A stretch of DNA of 64,000 bases from Actinomadura luteofluorescens. Its GTDB lineage: Bacteria > Actinomycetota > Actinomycetes > Streptosporangiales > Streptosporangiaceae. The DNA is taken from contig NZ_JACCBA010000001.1 in assembly GCF_013409365.1 (NCBI RefSeq), positions 6,200,001 through 6,264,000 on the forward strand, in the 5' to 3' direction. Each line of letters opens with the position of its first letter. Within the stretch, counting starts at the first letter, position 1. This document shows positions 8,675 through 18,959 of this stretch, piece by piece. The notes under the pieces were generated by a model. It was given only the letters and a program-made list of their open reading frames with translations, was not told the DNA's origin and did no database searches. The translations under genes and the position numbers were made by a program.

Positions 8675-8719
8675 GCGCCCCCTCCCCCGGAGGGGAACCC
8701 CGGCCGGGGGAGGGGGCGC
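8675..8719 (-). other. Perfect 16-bp hairpin between glyA and sdaA
   Basis: GCGCCCCCTCCCCCGG (8675-8690) is exactly repeated inverted at 8704-8719, with a 13-base loop that can also pair GGGG with CCCC. It lies in the transcript just before the sdaA ribosome site and has no T-run. It could act as a partial terminator, an mRNA stabiliser or a processing site that sets sdaA below glyA. Confidence 0.6.
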
Positions 8720-8726
8720 CGGAACG

Positions 8727-9983
8727 TCACAGGTTCGGGTACAGGGGGTGCCTGTCGGCCAGCGCCTTCACCCGGGCCGCGAGCGCGTCCCGGTCGAAGG
8801 ACGGCTGCAGCGCCAGCGCGATCACGTCCGCGACCTCGGCGAAGTCCTCGGCGGTGAAACCGCGGGTCGCCAGGGCCGGGGTGCCGATGCGCAGACCGGA
8901 GGTCACCATCGGCGGACGCGGGTCGTTCGGCACCGCGTTGCGGTTGACCGTGATGCCGATGTCGTGCAGGCGGTCCTCGGCGTCCCGCCCGGTGAGCTCG
9001 GAGTCCACCAGGTCGACCAGCACGAGGTGGACGTCCGTCCCGCCGGTCAGCACCCTCACGCCGGCCTTGGCGGAGTCCTCGGCGAGCAGGCGCTCGGCGA
9101 GCAGCTTCGCGCCCTCCACCGTCGCCGCCTGCCGGGCACGGAACTCCTCCGACGCGGCGATCTTCAGGGCGACGGCCTTCGCGGCGATCACGTGCTCCAG
9201 CGGGCCGCCCTGCATCCCGGGGAACACCGCCGAGTTGATCTTCTTGCCGTACTCCTCGCGGGCGAGGATCAGCCCGCCGCGGGGGCCGCCGAGCGTCTTG
9301 TGCGTCGTGGTCGTCACGATGTCGGCGTGCGGGACGGGCGACGGGTGCAGCCCCGCCGCGACCAGGCCCGCGAAATGCGCCATGTCGACCATGAGCAGCG
9401 CCCCGACCGAGTCGGCGATCCGCCGGAACGCGGCGAAGTCGAGCTGCCTCGGGTACGCCGACCAGCCCGCCACGATCATCTTCGGCCGGTGCTCGGCCGC
9501 GAGCGAGGCGACCTCGTCCATGTCGACCAGGCCGTCCTCGGCGCGGACGTGGTACGGCACCACGTTCAGCACCTTGCCGGAGTAGTTCAGCCGCATCCCG
9601 TGCGTGAGATGCCCGCCGTGCGCGAGGTCGAGGCCGAGGATCGTGTCGCCGTGCTGGAGCAGCGCGAAGTACACCGCCGTGTTGGCCTGCGCCCCGCTGT
9701 GCGGCTGGACGTTCGCGTGCTCGGCGCCGAACAGCGCCTTCGCCCGGTCGATGGCGAGCTGCTCGGTGACGTCGACGAACTCGCAGCCGCCGTAGTAGCG
9801 GCGCCCCGGATACCCCTCGGCGTACTTGTTCGTCAGGACCGACCCCTGCGCCTCCAGCACCGAGACGGGCGCGAAGTTCTCCGACGCGATCATCTCCAGG
9901 GTGCCCTGCTGGCGCCGCAGCTCCGCCGCGACGGCCTCGGCGACCTCCGGATCGGCCGTCGCGAGGGAGTCGTTCAGGCTCAT
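8727..9983 (-). CDS. glyA: Serine hydroxymethyltransferase
   Basis: PLP enzyme of 418 residues interconverting glycine plus methylene-tetrahydrofolate and serine. The ATG at 9983 overlaps the gcvH stop (ATGA). Conserved blocks are complete: [10 protein letters not shown] near the N-terminus, [16 protein letters not shown], and the PLP lysine in [14 protein letters not shown] (Lys229). Within this operon it uses the methylene-THF released by glycine cleavage and makes serine for the downstream SdaA. A housekeeping copy may exist elsewhere in the genome; this one is under glycine control. Confidence 0.96.
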   Translation of the reverse strand: MSLNDSLATADPEVAEAVAAELRRQQGTLEMIASENFAPVSVLEAQGSVLTNKYAEGYPGRRYYGGCEFVDVTEQLAIDRAKALFGAEHANVQPHSGAQANTAVYFALLQHGDTILGLDLAHGGHLTHGMRLNYSGKVLNVVPYHVRAEDGLVDMDEVASLAAEHRPKMIVAGWSAYPRQLDFAAFRRIADSVGALLMVDMAHFAGLVAAGLHPSPVPHADIVTTTTHKTLGGPRGGLILAREEYGKKINSAVFPGMQGGPLEHVIAAKAVALKIAASEEFRARQAATVEGAKLLAERLLAEDSAKAGVRVLTGGTDVHLVLVDLVDSELTGRDAEDRLHDIGITVNRNAVPNDPRPPMVTSGLRIGTPALATRGFTAEDFAEVADVIALALQPSFDRDALAARVKALADRHPLYPNL

Positions 9984-10375
9984 GCTTCCTCGATCAGCTT
10001 GTCGTAGGCGGCGGAGTCGAGCAGGTCGCCCGGCTCCTCCGAGATCCGCACCTTGAAGATCCAGCCCTCGCCGTACGGGTCGTCGTTGATGACCTTCGGC
10101 TCGTCCACCACCGCGGTGTTCACCGCGGTGATCTCGCCGCTGACGGGGGAGTAGAGGTCGCTGACCGACTTGGTCGACTCCACCTCGCCGCACGGCTCGC
10201 CCGCCTCGACGGCGTCGCCCTCCGACGGCTGCAGCTCGATGTAGACGATCTCACCGAGGGCGTCGGCGGCGTGCGCGGTGATGCCGACCGTGACGATGCC
10301 GTCCTCGCCACCGAGGCCCGACACCCACTCGTGCTCCTCGCTGTAGCGGAGCTCCTCCGGAACGCTCACGATCAC
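9980..10375 (-). CDS. gcvH: Glycine cleavage system H protein
   Basis: Lipoyl carrier of 131 residues that shuttles the aminomethyl group between the P, T and L proteins. The lipoylated lysine is in [13 protein letters not shown] (Lys69), and RYSEEHEWV marks the start of the fold. Start is a GTG at 10375; an in-frame GTG two codons on is an alternative, and no strong ribosome site distinguishes them. It lies 66 bases after gcvT and overlaps glyA by 4 bases. gcvP, the decarboxylase, is not in this window. Confidence 0.95.
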   Translation of the reverse strand: MIVSVPEELRYSEEHEWVSGLGGEDGIVTVGITAHAADALGEIVYIELQPSEGDAVEAGEPCGEVESTKSVSDLYSPVSGEITAVNTAVVDEPKVINDDPYGEGWIFKVRISEEPGDLLDSAAYDKLIEEA

Positions 10376-10441
10376 TTCTCTCTTTCCACTGTGGGGGCGC
10401 GCCCCACACCGCCGGACAACTTGTTCAGGAACGCTTGCAGA

Positions 10442-11536
10442 TCAGGGACGCTTGTAGAACGGCAGGGCCACCACGTCCACCGGCTCCTGCCGGCCGCGGA
10501 CGTCCACGGCGAGGCCCGCCTCCTCGACGCCGCTGTCGAGGTACGCCATGGCGATCGGCGTGCCCAGTGTGGGCGACGGGGCGCCGCTCGTCACGATTCC
10601 GCACGGCGCGCCGCCGGACGTGACCACCTGGTACCCCTTGCGGGGCGCGCGACGCCCCCGCGCGACCAGTCCCACGAGCCTACGGCCCGGCGGGGTCTGC
10701 GCCTGCGCCGCCAGAGCCGACTTCCCCACGAAATCGCCTGGCTTGTCCAGCTTCACGACCCGGCCGAGGCCCGCCTCGAACGGCGTCGTCTCCGCCGTCA
10801 ACTCGTTCCCGTACAGCGGCATCCCCGCCTCCAGGCGCAACGTGTCACGAGCCGACAACCCCGCCGGGACGACCCCCTCCACCGCCGCGAGCGCCCGCCA
10901 CAACCCGACCGCGTCGGCCGCGTCCACGAACAGCTCGAACCCGTCCTCGCCCGTGTACCCGGTGCGCGCCACCAGCGCGTCCACGCCCGCGACCCGCCCC
11001 GCCAGGATCGCGTAGTACTTCAGGTCCCCCAGCGGCGCGTCCGTGAACCCCTCGAGGATCCCCTGGGAACGCGGCCCCTGCAGCGCGATCAGCGCGTACG
11101 AGTCGGACCGGTCGTCCACCGCGGCCTCGAACCCCGCGGCGCGCTCGACCAGCGCCTCCCGGACCACGGCGGCGTTCGCGGCGTTCGCCACCACCATCCA
11201 CGTCTCGTCGGCGAGCCGGTAGACGATCAGGTCGTCCAGGACGCCGCCGTCGTGCCCGCAGATCATCGTGTAGCGGGCCTTGCCCACCGGCATCGGCGAC
11301 AGATTCCCGACCAGCGCGAAGTCCAGCGCGGCCCCCGCGCCCGGCCCCGAGAGGAAGATCTCCCCCATGTGCGACAGGTCGAACAGCCCCGCACCCGTGC
11401 GGACGGCCTGGTGCTCGGCGGTCTCGCTCGCGTAGCGCAGCGGCATCAGATAGCCCGCGAAATCGACGAGATTCGCGCCGAGGTCCTCATGGACGTCGTG
11501 CAGCGGCGTCTTCTTCACGGTCGGATCGGCGGACAT
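10442..11536 (-). CDS. gcvT: Aminomethyltransferase (glycine cleavage T protein)
   Basis: T protein of 364 residues, moving the methylene group from aminomethyl-H protein to tetrahydrofolate and releasing ammonia. The ATG at 11536 has AAGGAG eight bases upstream. Family blocks are present: TPLHDVHEDLGA, FDLSHMGEI, YTMICGHDGGVLDDLIVYR, the folate-site segment TGYTGEDGFELF and RLEAGMPLYGNEL. It is the first gene behind the glycine riboswitch. Confidence 0.95.
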   Translation of the reverse strand: MSADPTVKKTPLHDVHEDLGANLVDFAGYLMPLRYASETAEHQAVRTGAGLFDLSHMGEIFLSGPGAGAALDFALVGNLSPMPVGKARYTMICGHDGGVLDDLIVYRLADETWMVVANAANAAVVREALVERAAGFEAAVDDRSDSYALIALQGPRSQGILEGFTDAPLGDLKYYAILAGRVAGVDALVARTGYTGEDGFELFVDAADAVGLWRALAAVEGVVPAGLSARDTLRLEAGMPLYGNELTAETTPFEAGLGRVVKLDKPGDFVGKSALAAQAQTPPGRRLVGLVARGRRAPRKGYQVVTSGGAPCGIVTSGAPSPTLGTPIAMAYLDSGVEEAGLAVDVRGRQEPVDVVALPFYKRP

Positions 11537-11601
11537 GGGATCGGCTCCTTCGTCACGGGCGCGCGTGGTCCATCGTCCCACTCGCGCACCGGGCGTATCG
11601 G

Positions 11602-11797
11602 TGCCTCCCCCTCTGTCATCGGCGCCTGAGAGCTTCACCCGCCGCAACGCGGCCGGCTTTCACCTTCGGCGGGGGACCACGGTCCCCGCTTTCCAGAGGT
11701 CGCCTGGCCCGTGCGGTCCATGGGCCTGAGAGGTTCCGGGGAGGATTTGCTCCTTCGGCGTCCCCCACCGGCTGCGAGGGACTCTCCCGCACGGGAT
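11602..11797 (-). ncRNA. Tandem glycine riboswitch (gcvT element)
   Basis: Two consecutive glycine aptamers are readable on the minus strand. The first has CGGGAGAGTCCC, GCCGAAGGAGCAA and GGAACCTCTCAGGCCCATGGACCG, then GCGACCTCTGGAAAGCGG. The second has GCCGAAGGTGAAAGCCGG, GGGTGAAGCTCTCAGGCGCC and GATGACAGAGGGGGAGGC. Both carry the conserved CTCTCAGG core. It lies 65 bases before gcvT and should switch the whole gcvT-gcvH-glyA-sdaA operon on with glycine. A TAGCCT upstream (11815-11820) could be the promoter -10. Confidence 0.95.
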
Positions 11798-11834
11798 CAT
11801 CAGCTGTCGAAGAAGGCTAGCAGTGTTCATTGCT

Positions 11835-11875
11835 TTTTTTCAGGTCGGGGCCTTGGGGGCCCCGACCTGAAAAAA
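11835..11875. repeat. 17-bp perfect inverted repeat with T-run first, A-run last
   Basis: Arms 11835-11851 and 11859-11875 are perfectly complementary (TTTTTTCAGGTCGGGGC and its complement) around a 7-base loop. Read on either strand the U-run precedes the stem and the A-run follows it, the reverse of a normal intrinsic terminator. It stands between the lipoprotein gene and the glycine operon promoter. Confidence 0.8.
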
Positions 11876-12208
11876 CGCGTGCGATCGCTGCATCGCTCCG
11901 GCTCGCCTGGCGGCTCGCTGCGCGATCAGGTTCTCGCAAGCTCGAACCTGCCTTTGGACGCGATCGCGAGTGTTGAGGCTGTCGCGGGGCTGAGGCGGCG
12001 GCTGAGGTGGCTTCGTTAGACGGTGCTGCTGGGGTGCGCCTGTTCCGCCAGTCCCTTGGCCCGGGTCGTCTCGGCTGTTGCGCTCCTTGTTGGTGTTGCG
12101 GTCTCCCCCGCTTCGGCTCGGGACGATGGTTGGGGTTCGGGTCGCCTTCGGCGTTGCGCGGGTGGGGGTTCGGGTCGCCTTCGGCGGTTTGGGGGTGGGC
12201 GTCTTTGT
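11876..12208. other. Non-coding, hairpin- and repeat-containing stretch
   Basis: No credible gene in 333 bases. It contains a CAGGTTC/GAACCTG hairpin (11927-11950), a run of interlocking GCGATCG/GCTCGC half-repeats (11880-11930), and a 22-base direct repeat beginning GGGGTTCGGGTCGCC at 12132 and again at 12165 (33-base period). Third-position bias is lost compared with neighbouring genes. It resembles a dispersed intergenic element, which needs a genome search to confirm. Confidence 0.5.
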
Positions 12209-12553
12209 TTAGTGGGGGGTGGGGGGAGTGGACATGGACTTCACGCAGGTTTGGAGGGCGGTTCTGATCTTCTGTAGCTCGTCGGGGGCGGGGGTTCTCG
12301 TGGGGTTGGGGGTCGGCATCTGGACGCCTTGCTTTTGCATGCAGTCGTTGAAGGCCTTGACCGCCTTGGACTGGGCCGGGGGCAGGGGCGTCGTCTCGGT
12401 GCCCTTGCCGGGCTTGGGGGTGGACGGGGCCGTCGTCGCGGCGGTCGGGGGCGGGGGTGACGAGGCGCTCGTCGGCTTGCCGTCGTCGCCGCCGCAGCCG
12501 GCCAGGGCCAGGGGCAGGATCAGCGCCGTTGCCGCTATGTGACCGCGCTTCAA
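12209..12553 (-). CDS. Small secreted lipoprotein
   Basis: 114 residues starting at TTG with GGAGG five bases upstream. A basic N-terminus and hydrophobic core end in the lipobox LAGC (Cys20), then a Pro/Ser/Thr-rich linker, then a compact domain with two cysteines (FNDCMQKQGVQM and ALQTCVKSM) that could form a disulfide. It should be lipid-anchored on the outer face of the membrane. Similar small two-cysteine lipoproteins are common in actinomycetes and mostly of unknown function. Confidence 0.82.
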   Translation of the reverse strand: MKRGHIAATALILPLALAGCGGDDGKPTSASSPPPPTAATTAPSTPKPGKGTETTPLPPAQSKAVKAFNDCMQKQGVQMPTPNPTRTPAPDELQKIRTALQTCVKSMSTPPTPH

Positions 12554-12785
12554 GGGAACCTCCGTGGGGCGGGTGGGGGCTCATGATGCGGGGTCGGCCC
12601 TTCCCGTGGATACGGGCTCCCGTGCCAATGACGCGCGGGCGGGTTAGCACCGCGCATCAAAGCGGCCTCCGGCGCGTGCGGCTTCTGCGTTCGCTTCAAC
12701 CGGAACGCGGGCCGTAACGTACTCTGAACTGGTTGTCGGAGATCACCCCCGGGTGCGGGGTGGACGGACCCGGAGGGCACGCCGC

Positions 12786-14084
12786 ATGGTCTACTACCTG
12801 GCTGGAGCGTTGATCCTCTTCTTCGGCCTGCTGGTCTCCATCGCGCTGCACGAGCTCGGGCACTTCACCTTCGCGAAACTGTTCAAGGTGCGGACCACGC
12901 AGTTCATGGTCGGGTTCGGGCCCACCATGTGGTCGAAGACCAAGGGCGAGACCGAGTACGGCGTCAAATGGATCCCGCTCGGCGGCTACATCCGCATGAT
13001 CGGCATGCTGCCGCCGCGCAAGGGCGACGCGCCGGGGCAGGTGCGGCGGATCAGCACCGGGCCGTGGCAGGGACTCATCGAGTCCGCGCGGGGCGCCTCG
13101 CTGGAGGAGGTCGGGCCCGGCGACGGCGACCGCGTGTTCTACGCCAAGAAGTGGTGGCAGAAGATGCTCATCATGTTCGGCGGGCCCGCGATGAACCTGC
13201 TCCTGTCGGTGATGTTCTTCGCGATCCTGCTGATGGGCATCGGCGTCAACCAGCCGCAGCCGGTGATCAAGGAGGTGGCCGAGTGCATGGTGCCGGCCAG
13301 CGCCAAGGTCACCGAGTGCCCCGCGAACGCGGCGCCGACGCCCGCGCGGCAGGTCGGCCTCCAGGCCGGCGACCGGATCGTGGCCTTCGACGGCAAGAAG
13401 ATCGACGAGTATCCGCAGCTGCAGCGGCTGATCCGCGAGGACGGCGGCAAGACCGTCCCGATGACCGTCCGGCGGGACGGCAGGGACGTGCGGCTGAACG
13501 TCCCCATCACCCGCAACCAGATGTACGACCTCAAGGACGAGGACAAGGTCGTCAACGTCGGGTTCCTCGGCATCACCCCGTCCAGCGGGATCGAGCGGCA
13601 GGGGCCCGGCGCGGTCGCGAGCACCATGGGCGACCTGACCGCGCGCACCGTCGGCGCGCTGGTGCGCATGCCGCAGAAGATGGTCGGCGTGTGGAACGCC
13701 GCCTTCGGCGGTCACGAGCGCGACCCGAACGGGCCGATCGGCGTCGTCGGCGTCAGCCGGATCGGCGGCGAGGTCGCCGCGTCCCACGACTTCACCGGCA
13801 CGCAGAAGGTCTCCTTCTTCGTGATGCTGCTCGGCTCGCTGAACCTCGCCGTCGGGCTGTTCAACCTCATCCCGCTGCTGCCGCTCGACGGCGGGCACAT
13901 CGCCGGCGCCCTCCTGGAAGCGATCAAGAAGGCGTTCGCGCGGATCCTGCGCAGGCCCGACCCGGGTTACGTGGACGTCGCCAAGGCGCTGCCGGTCACC
14001 TACGTGATGGCCGTCGTCCTGATCGTCATGGGCGGCCTGCTGATCTACGCCGACCTGTTCAATCCGATCCGCGTCACCGGGTGA
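12786..14084 (+). CDS. Site-2 protease (M50, RseP/Rip1 type)
   Basis: Intramembrane zinc metalloprotease of 432 residues. The ATG at 12786 begins the first helix, which carries HELGH (residues 22-26), the zinc and catalytic motif. A PDZ-like domain lies in the middle (around [16 protein letters not shown]), and the C-terminal helix has [20 protein letters not shown], whose aspartate is the third zinc ligand. Such enzymes cut membrane-bound anti-sigma factors and other single-pass proteins (Rip1 in mycobacteria). In many actinobacteria it sits with dxr and ispG, but neither is next to it here. It overlaps the converging gene by 11 bases. Confidence 0.93.
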   Translation: MVYYLAGALILFFGLLVSIALHELGHFTFAKLFKVRTTQFMVGFGPTMWSKTKGETEYGVKWIPLGGYIRMIGMLPPRKGDAPGQVRRISTGPWQGLIESARGASLEEVGPGDGDRVFYAKKWWQKMLIMFGGPAMNLLLSVMFFAILLMGIGVNQPQPVIKEVAECMVPASAKVTECPANAAPTPARQVGLQAGDRIVAFDGKKIDEYPQLQRLIREDGGKTVPMTVRRDGRDVRLNVPITRNQMYDLKDEDKVVNVGFLGITPSSGIERQGPGAVASTMGDLTARTVGALVRMPQKMVGVWNAAFGGHERDPNGPIGVVGVSRIGGEVAASHDFTGTQKVSFFVMLLGSLNLAVGLFNLIPLLPLDGGHIAGALLEAIKKAFARILRRPDPGYVDVAKALPVTYVMAVVLIVMGGLLIYADLFNPIRVTG

Positions 14085-15174
14085 CGTCCGGCATCGTGCC
14101 GGTCTTCAGGAAACCGTCCAGCGCGGCCCGGTAGGGGGCGATGTCGAGGCCCTGCCGCGCCAGCCACGCGTCCGACCCGTAGGTCCCCGCGTAGCGCTCG
14201 GCGCCGTCGCAGATGAGCGTGACGACGCTGCCGCGCTCGCCGCGGGCCCGCATCTGCGCGATCAGCTCGGCCGCGCCCCACATGTTCGTGCCGGTCGAGC
14301 CGCCGACGCCGCGGCCGCTGACCTCGCTCGTCCAGCGCATCGCCGCGATGGACGCCGCGTCCGGCACCCGGATCATCCGGTCGATCACCGTCGGCAGGAA
14401 CGACGGCTCGACGCGGGGACGGCCGATGCCCTCGATCCGCGAGCCCGCCGCCGTCCGGGCGGGATCGCCGTCGGCGAACGAGCCGTGGAACGCCGACCCC
14501 TCGGGGTCGACGACCGCGAGCCGCGTCTGGAACCGCTGGTAGCGGGCGTACCGGCCGATCGTCGCGGACGTCCCGCCGGTGCCCGCGCCCACCACGATCC
14601 AGGACGGCTCGGGGAACCGCTCCAGCCGCATCTGCTCGAAGATCGACTCGGCGATGTTGTTGTTGCCGCGCCAGTCCGTCGCCCGCTCGGCGAAGGTGAA
14701 CTGGTCCATGAAGTGGCCGCCGCACTCCGCCGCGAGCCGCCGCGACTCCTCGTAGATCGCCGACGGGTCGGCCACCAGATGGCAGCGGCCGCCGTGGAAC
14801 TCGATGAGCTGGATCTTCTCCGGGCTGGTGGTGGCGGGCATGACCGCGACGAACGGCAGGCCGAGCAGCCGCGCGAAGTACGCCTCCGACACCGCCGTCG
14901 ACCCGCTGGACGCCTCGATGATCGTCGTGTCCTGGCGGATCCAGCCGTTCGCCAGCCCGTACAGGAACAGCGACCGCGCGAGCCGGTGCTTCAGCGAACC
15001 CGTGGGATGGACGGACTCGTCCTTCAGGTAGAGGTCGATGCCCCACTCCGGCGGCAGCGGGAACACGTGCAGGTGCGTGTCGGCGCTGCGGTTGGCGTCG
15101 GCGTCCACGAGCCGGATCGCCTCGGCGATCCACGCCCGGTATCCGGGATCGCAGCGGTCCACGATGCGGCTCAT
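14074..15174 (-). CDS. PLP-dependent cysteine synthase-fold enzyme (Cds1-like cysteine desulfhydrase)
   Basis: 366 residues, ATG with AAGGAGAG upstream. Fold-type II PLP enzyme: the PLP lysine is in [14 protein letters not shown], the substrate loop in [11 protein letters not shown], and the phosphate cup in [14 protein letters not shown]. The N-terminus [16 protein letters not shown] closely recalls mycobacterial Rv3684 (Cds1), which releases hydrogen sulfide from cysteine, so desulfhydrase is favoured over O-acetylserine sulfhydrylase; this is from memory of the family, not an alignment. It stands alone, convergent with the site-2 protease. Confidence 0.85.
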   Translation of the reverse strand: MSRIVDRCDPGYRAWIAEAIRLVDADANRSADTHLHVFPLPPEWGIDLYLKDESVHPTGSLKHRLARSLFLYGLANGWIRQDTTIIEASSGSTAVSEAYFARLLGLPFVAVMPATTSPEKIQLIEFHGGRCHLVADPSAIYEESRRLAAECGGHFMDQFTFAERATDWRGNNNIAESIFEQMRLERFPEPSWIVVGAGTGGTSATIGRYARYQRFQTRLAVVDPEGSAFHGSFADGDPARTAAGSRIEGIGRPRVEPSFLPTVIDRMIRVPDAASIAAMRWTSEVSGRGVGGSTGTNMWGAAELIAQMRARGERGSVVTLICDGAERYAGTYGSDAWLARQGLDIAPYRAALDGFLKTGTMPDVTR

Positions 15175-15255
15175 GGCGGCTCTCTCCTTGATCGTCGGCA
15201 GGGTCCCACGATATCCGCGCATGTCACGGTGCATCATTGAGGAGGCGGGGGGCAG

Positions 15256-16395
15256 ATGATCGAGATGTTCGACGAACGCATCGTGGCGACCGGGCGGCTT
15301 CCGCTGTTCGGCTTCTTCGTCGCGTTCATGGTCACTTTCGTGCTGACGCGGGTGAACGTCCGGCTGATCCGCGCGGACGTGCGCTGGTGGTTCCGGAACG
15401 TGAAGGCCGGCGACGTGCACATCCACCACGTCGTGTTCGGCGTGGTGCTGATGCTGATGGGCGGGGTGGCGAGCCTCGCCGTCCCGGACGCCTACGTCGG
15501 CCTCGACCTCGCCGCGGCGGTGGTGTTCGGCATGGGCTCCGCCCTCGTCCTGGACGAGTTCGCGCTGATCCTGCACCTCAGCGACGTCTACTGGACGGAG
15601 AAGGGCCGCGCGTCCGTCGACGCCGTGTTCGTCGCCATGGCGGTGACCGGGCTGCTGCTGCTCGGCATCCGCCCCCTCGGCTACGAGGGCATCGCGCCCG
15701 ACCCGGGCACCGGACTGATCACCCGCGTCTACGTCGCCTCCCTCGCGGTCAACCTCGTCCTCGCCGTGGTCACGCTGCTGAAGGGCAAGATCTGGACGGG
15801 GCTGCTCGGGCTGTTCGTGCCCGCGCTGCTGATCTTCGGTGCGATCCGGGTGGCGCGGCCCGGCTCGCCCTGGTCGCGCTGGCGCTACGACCCCGGCTCG
15901 CGCCGCTACCAGCGGGCCGTCCGGCGCGAGACGAGGCTCAGGCGGCCGCTGATCCGCGCCAAGATCTGGGTGCAGGAGTTCATCGCGGGCCGGCACGACC
16001 TCATCCCGCCCGAGCTGCTGCAGCGCCGCACCGAGGCCGCCGAGCGGGCCCGCCGCCGCAAGCTGGCCCGCGCCGCCGCCCGCGCCGAGCGGCGCGCCGA
16101 ACGCCGGGCCGAACGCGGCCGGGCGCGCCGGGCCGAGCGCAGGGCTGCACGTCGCGCCGCCGCGCGGGCGCAGCGGGAGGCCGTCGAGCGTGCCGAACGC
16201 AACGCCGCGGCCCGCGCCCACCGGGAGGCCGCCGCCCGGGCGCGCCGCCGCACCCTGTCGCGCGTGCGGGGGCAGACCGGGTCGCGCCTGCGGACCCGCG
16301 CCGCGTCCGCCCGGCGTGCCCGCGGCCGCGCGCACGGCGACGAGCCGCCGTCCGGGGAGCAGCCGCCCGCGCAGGCCCCCGAGCTCAGTCCATGA
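15256..16395 (+). CDS. Conserved-type integral membrane protein with long Arg/Ala-rich tail
   Basis: 379 residues, ATG with GGAGG upstream. The first 200 residues hold about six hydrophobic segments and the motif [12 protein letters not shown], a possible metal-binding His cluster between helices 1 and 2. After residue 210 it becomes a soluble, helical tail extremely rich in Arg, Ala and Glu (RRAERR-like repeats, about residues 250-350), likely a cytoplasmic coiled coil or nucleic-acid/membrane-surface binding arm. I do not recognise a function. It overlaps the converging ligase gene by 11 bases. Confidence 0.75.
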   Translation: MIEMFDERIVATGRLPLFGFFVAFMVTFVLTRVNVRLIRADVRWWFRNVKAGDVHIHHVVFGVVLMLMGGVASLAVPDAYVGLDLAAAVVFGMGSALVLDEFALILHLSDVYWTEKGRASVDAVFVAMAVTGLLLLGIRPLGYEGIAPDPGTGLITRVYVASLAVNLVLAVVTLLKGKIWTGLLGLFVPALLIFGAIRVARPGSPWSRWRYDPGSRRYQRAVRRETRLRRPLIRAKIWVQEFIAGRHDLIPPELLQRRTEAAERARRRKLARAAARAERRAERRAERGRARRAERRAARRAAARAQREAVERAERNAAARAHREAAARARRRTLSRVRGQTGSRLRTRAASARRARGRAHGDEPPSGEQPPAQAPELSP

Positions 16396-17944
16396 CGGGG
16401 GCGACGGCCCGGACCGTGTCGATCGTGTCGGCTTCGGCGGCGGACTTGTCGGGCCGGTAGCGCAGGACGCGGGCGAACCGCAGCGCGATGCCGCCGGGAT
16501 AGCGGGGGCTGTGCTGGACGCCGTCGAACGCGATCTCGACGACCAGTTCGGGCCGGACGTGCACCGTCCAGGAGTCCTCGCGCACGGCCAGCGCGCGCAG
16601 CTTCTCCGTCTGCCAGGCGAGCAGCTCGTCGGTGAGCCCCTTGAAGGTCTTGCCGAGCATGACGAAGCCGCCGGTCTCGGGGTCGCGGGCGCCGAGGTGC
16701 AGGTTGGACAGCAGGCCCTGCCGGCGGCCGTGCCCCCACTCGACGGCGAGGACGACGAGGTCGAGGGTGTGCCGGGGCTTGACCTTGATCCAGCCCGCGC
16801 CGCGCCGCCCGGCCGTGTACGGGGTGTCGAGGGACTTGACCACGACGCCCTCGTGGCCGCGCGCGACGGCCTCGTCGAAGACCTCCTTGGCCCGCGCGGG
16901 GTCGCCGGTGACCGCACGGGGCATCCGCAGCTCCTCCGGGACGACCCGCGCGAGCGCCTCGTACCGCTCGGCCCCGGGCGCGTCGAGCAGGTCCTCGCCG
17001 CGCGCGCCCTGCGGAGGGGCGTCGCCGGCCTCCACGAGGTACAGCACGTCGAACAGGAAGACGGCCAGCGGCACCGGCTCGGTGTCCTTCGCCGTGCGGG
17101 TCGCGGTGCGGGCGGAGGTGACCTGGAACGGGTGGGGGCGGCCGTCCGGCCGCAGGGCGATCAGCTCGCCGTCGAACACGGCCTCGCGGACGGGCAGCCC
17201 CCGCACCGCCTCCACCACCTCCGGCAGCCGGGAGGTGATCTCGTCCAGCGTCCGGGTGAACACCCGGACCCCGCCGCCGGACACGTGCACCTGCGCGCGG
17301 ATGCCGTCGAGCTTCCACTCGACGGCCGCCTCGCCCCTGAGCTTGGCGAAGGCCTCGTCGACCGACGGCGCGGCGGCGGCCAGCATCGGCTTGACCGGCC
17401 GGCCCACCTCCAGCGTGAACGCGCGCAGCCCGTCCACCCCCTCGGCGAGGGCGGTCGTCGCGACCGGGCCGAGCGAGCCGCGCAGCATGAACGCGCGCCG
17501 GACCTCGGCGGACGGCACCCCCGCCGCCGCCGCGATCGCCTCGGCCATCACCCCGTCCAGCGCGCCCTGCCGCAGCTCGCCCGCCAGCAGCCTGATGAGG
17601 AAGCCCTGCTCGGGGGCGGTGGCGCGGCCGAACAGCGCCGCGAGCAGCTCGCGCCGCCGGGCGACCGAACCGGGCCCGGACACCGCGCCGATCTCGCCGA
17701 ACGCCGCGTCCACCCCGGGGACGGTCAGGGACGGCTCCGCGGCGGGCGGCGGGAGGTCGCGCAGCGCGGCGTACCCCACCCCGATCTGGCGTTGCGGCAG
17801 CTCGCCGGACAGGTAGGCGACCACGGTCGCGGCCTCGCCCGCGTCGGCCGCGCGCAGGCACTCCGCGAGCGCGGACACCTTGGCCTTGCGGCCCGAGGTG
17901 CCCGCGACCGCCTCCGAGGTCCGTGCGATGTCCGCTATCAGCAT
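16385..17944 (-). CDS. ligB: ATP-dependent DNA ligase (LigB type)
   Basis: 519 residues, ATG at 17944 preceded by GAAGGG. The N-terminal DNA-binding domain occupies about 1-185. The adenylation domain has the nucleophilic lysine in [10 protein letters not shown] (Lys211), [17 protein letters not shown] and EGVVVKS, and ends with WIKVKPRH. An OB-fold domain closes the protein. Domain order and length match the actinobacterial LigB (Rv3062 class) rather than the smaller LigC or the multifunctional LigD. It seals nicks in duplex DNA and is usually accessory to the NAD-dependent LigA. Confidence 0.93.
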   Translation of the reverse strand: MLIADIARTSEAVAGTSGRKAKVSALAECLRAADAGEAATVVAYLSGELPQRQIGVGYAALRDLPPPAAEPSLTVPGVDAAFGEIGAVSGPGSVARRRELLAALFGRATAPEQGFLIRLLAGELRQGALDGVMAEAIAAAAGVPSAEVRRAFMLRGSLGPVATTALAEGVDGLRAFTLEVGRPVKPMLAAAAPSVDEAFAKLRGEAAVEWKLDGIRAQVHVSGGGVRVFTRTLDEITSRLPEVVEAVRGLPVREAVFDGELIALRPDGRPHPFQVTSARTATRTAKDTEPVPLAVFLFDVLYLVEAGDAPPQGARGEDLLDAPGAERYEALARVVPEELRMPRAVTGDPARAKEVFDEAVARGHEGVVVKSLDTPYTAGRRGAGWIKVKPRHTLDLVVLAVEWGHGRRQGLLSNLHLGARDPETGGFVMLGKTFKGLTDELLAWQTEKLRALAVREDSWTVHVRPELVVEIAFDGVQHSPRYPGGIALRFARVLRYRPDKSAAEADTIDTVRAVAPVMD

Positions 17945-18067
17945 CCCTTCATTGTGACCACCGGGTCTGACGAACGGCACCGCCAGGGGGCCTGGTCACG
18001 CGCGGCGGCCCTGGTTACGTTGGCGGGTGGCGGGAACGGTCGGCGGGACGGGAGTGAGGAGCGCGGC

Positions 18068-18817
18068 GTGGGCCTTCAGCGTCCGGTCGAGCCTTTCCAC
18101 CGCCCCTACTCCGGCCCGGAGCCGCCGGCCCCGGGACGCCGCCCGCGCAGGCTGATCGCGCTGCTCGCGGCGGCCATGGCGCTCGCCGCCGCGGCGGTCG
18201 TGGTCGTCCTGGTCATGTCCGGGGGGAGCGAGCAGCAGGCCGCCCGGCGGACGCCCCGGGGCGGCCCGTCGCGGACGCCGCCGGGCAGCCCGTCCGCGAC
18301 GCCGGGCCCGCCCGAGAAGGTGATCAACGCGCTCCCGGCGCCGTGCGGGACGGTCGCGGCGGCCACGGCCGAACGGGCCGTGCCGAAGGCGACGCGGCGG
18401 CAGAGCGCGAACTCGACGCTCACGACGTGCACGTTCTCCTCGACCGGCTCGGCGTTCCGCTGGCTGCGAGTGGAGGCGCACCTGTACGCGCCGGGCGACA
18501 CCGCTTCGCCCGTCCAGGACGCCGAGGGCTACTACGACGCGCAGTGGGCCCAGGCGCACGACGCGCCGCTCGTGCGGACCGTCACCCTGGAGCGCCGGGA
18601 CGGCATCGGGGACGAGGCGTACCGCTGGTTCAAGACCGACGAGGGGCAGCCGACCGTGGTCGGGCAGGTCACGGCACGGATCCGCAACGCGGTCTTCACG
18701 GTCAGCTACAGCGAGCAGGCGCCGCGCGGGGGACGGGCGGACGCCCGGGAGCGCGCCTGCCTCGAGACCGCCACCGCGGTCGCCCGCGAAGTCCTCGCCG
18801 CGCTGAACCGTTCCTGA
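18068..18817 (+). CDS. Membrane-anchored DUF3558-like protein
   Basis: 249 residues, GTG with GAGGAG upstream. The N-terminal 30 residues are Pro/Arg-rich and cytoplasmic, then one hydrophobic helix (about 33-55, rich in Ala and Val), a Pro/Thr/Ser linker and an extracytoplasmic domain with cysteines in ALPAPCGTV and LTTCTFSSTG and a third near the C-terminus. This spacing resembles the DUF3558 family of actinobacterial surface proteins. No lipobox is visible, so it is probably held by the helix. Function unknown. Confidence 0.72.
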   Translation: MGLQRPVEPFHRPYSGPEPPAPGRRPRRLIALLAAAMALAAAAVVVVLVMSGGSEQQAARRTPRGGPSRTPPGSPSATPGPPEKVINALPAPCGTVAAATAERAVPKATRRQSANSTLTTCTFSSTGSAFRWLRVEAHLYAPGDTASPVQDAEGYYDAQWAQAHDAPLVRTVTLERRDGIGDEAYRWFKTDEGQPTVVGQVTARIRNAVFTVSYSEQAPRGGRADARERACLETATAVAREVLAALNRS

Positions 18818-18959
18818 CCTGAATCGGCCGATCATGGCTTCATTTCTGGCGGCACCTTCTAAGGTGAACCGGTAAAGGGGAGGGTGTGCGCCGATCGAGC
18901 TTTCCCGCCGGGCATGATGATCGGTGCGCAGCGAGTCTGGGGAGGAGGGGGTCGACGTC

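Noticed and set aside
11817..12650. Long minus-strand frame across the lipoprotein gene and the repeat-rich stretch
   Set aside because: Composition is Pro/Arg/Gln-rich without domains, and it overlaps a convincing lipoprotein with lipobox and ribosome site.
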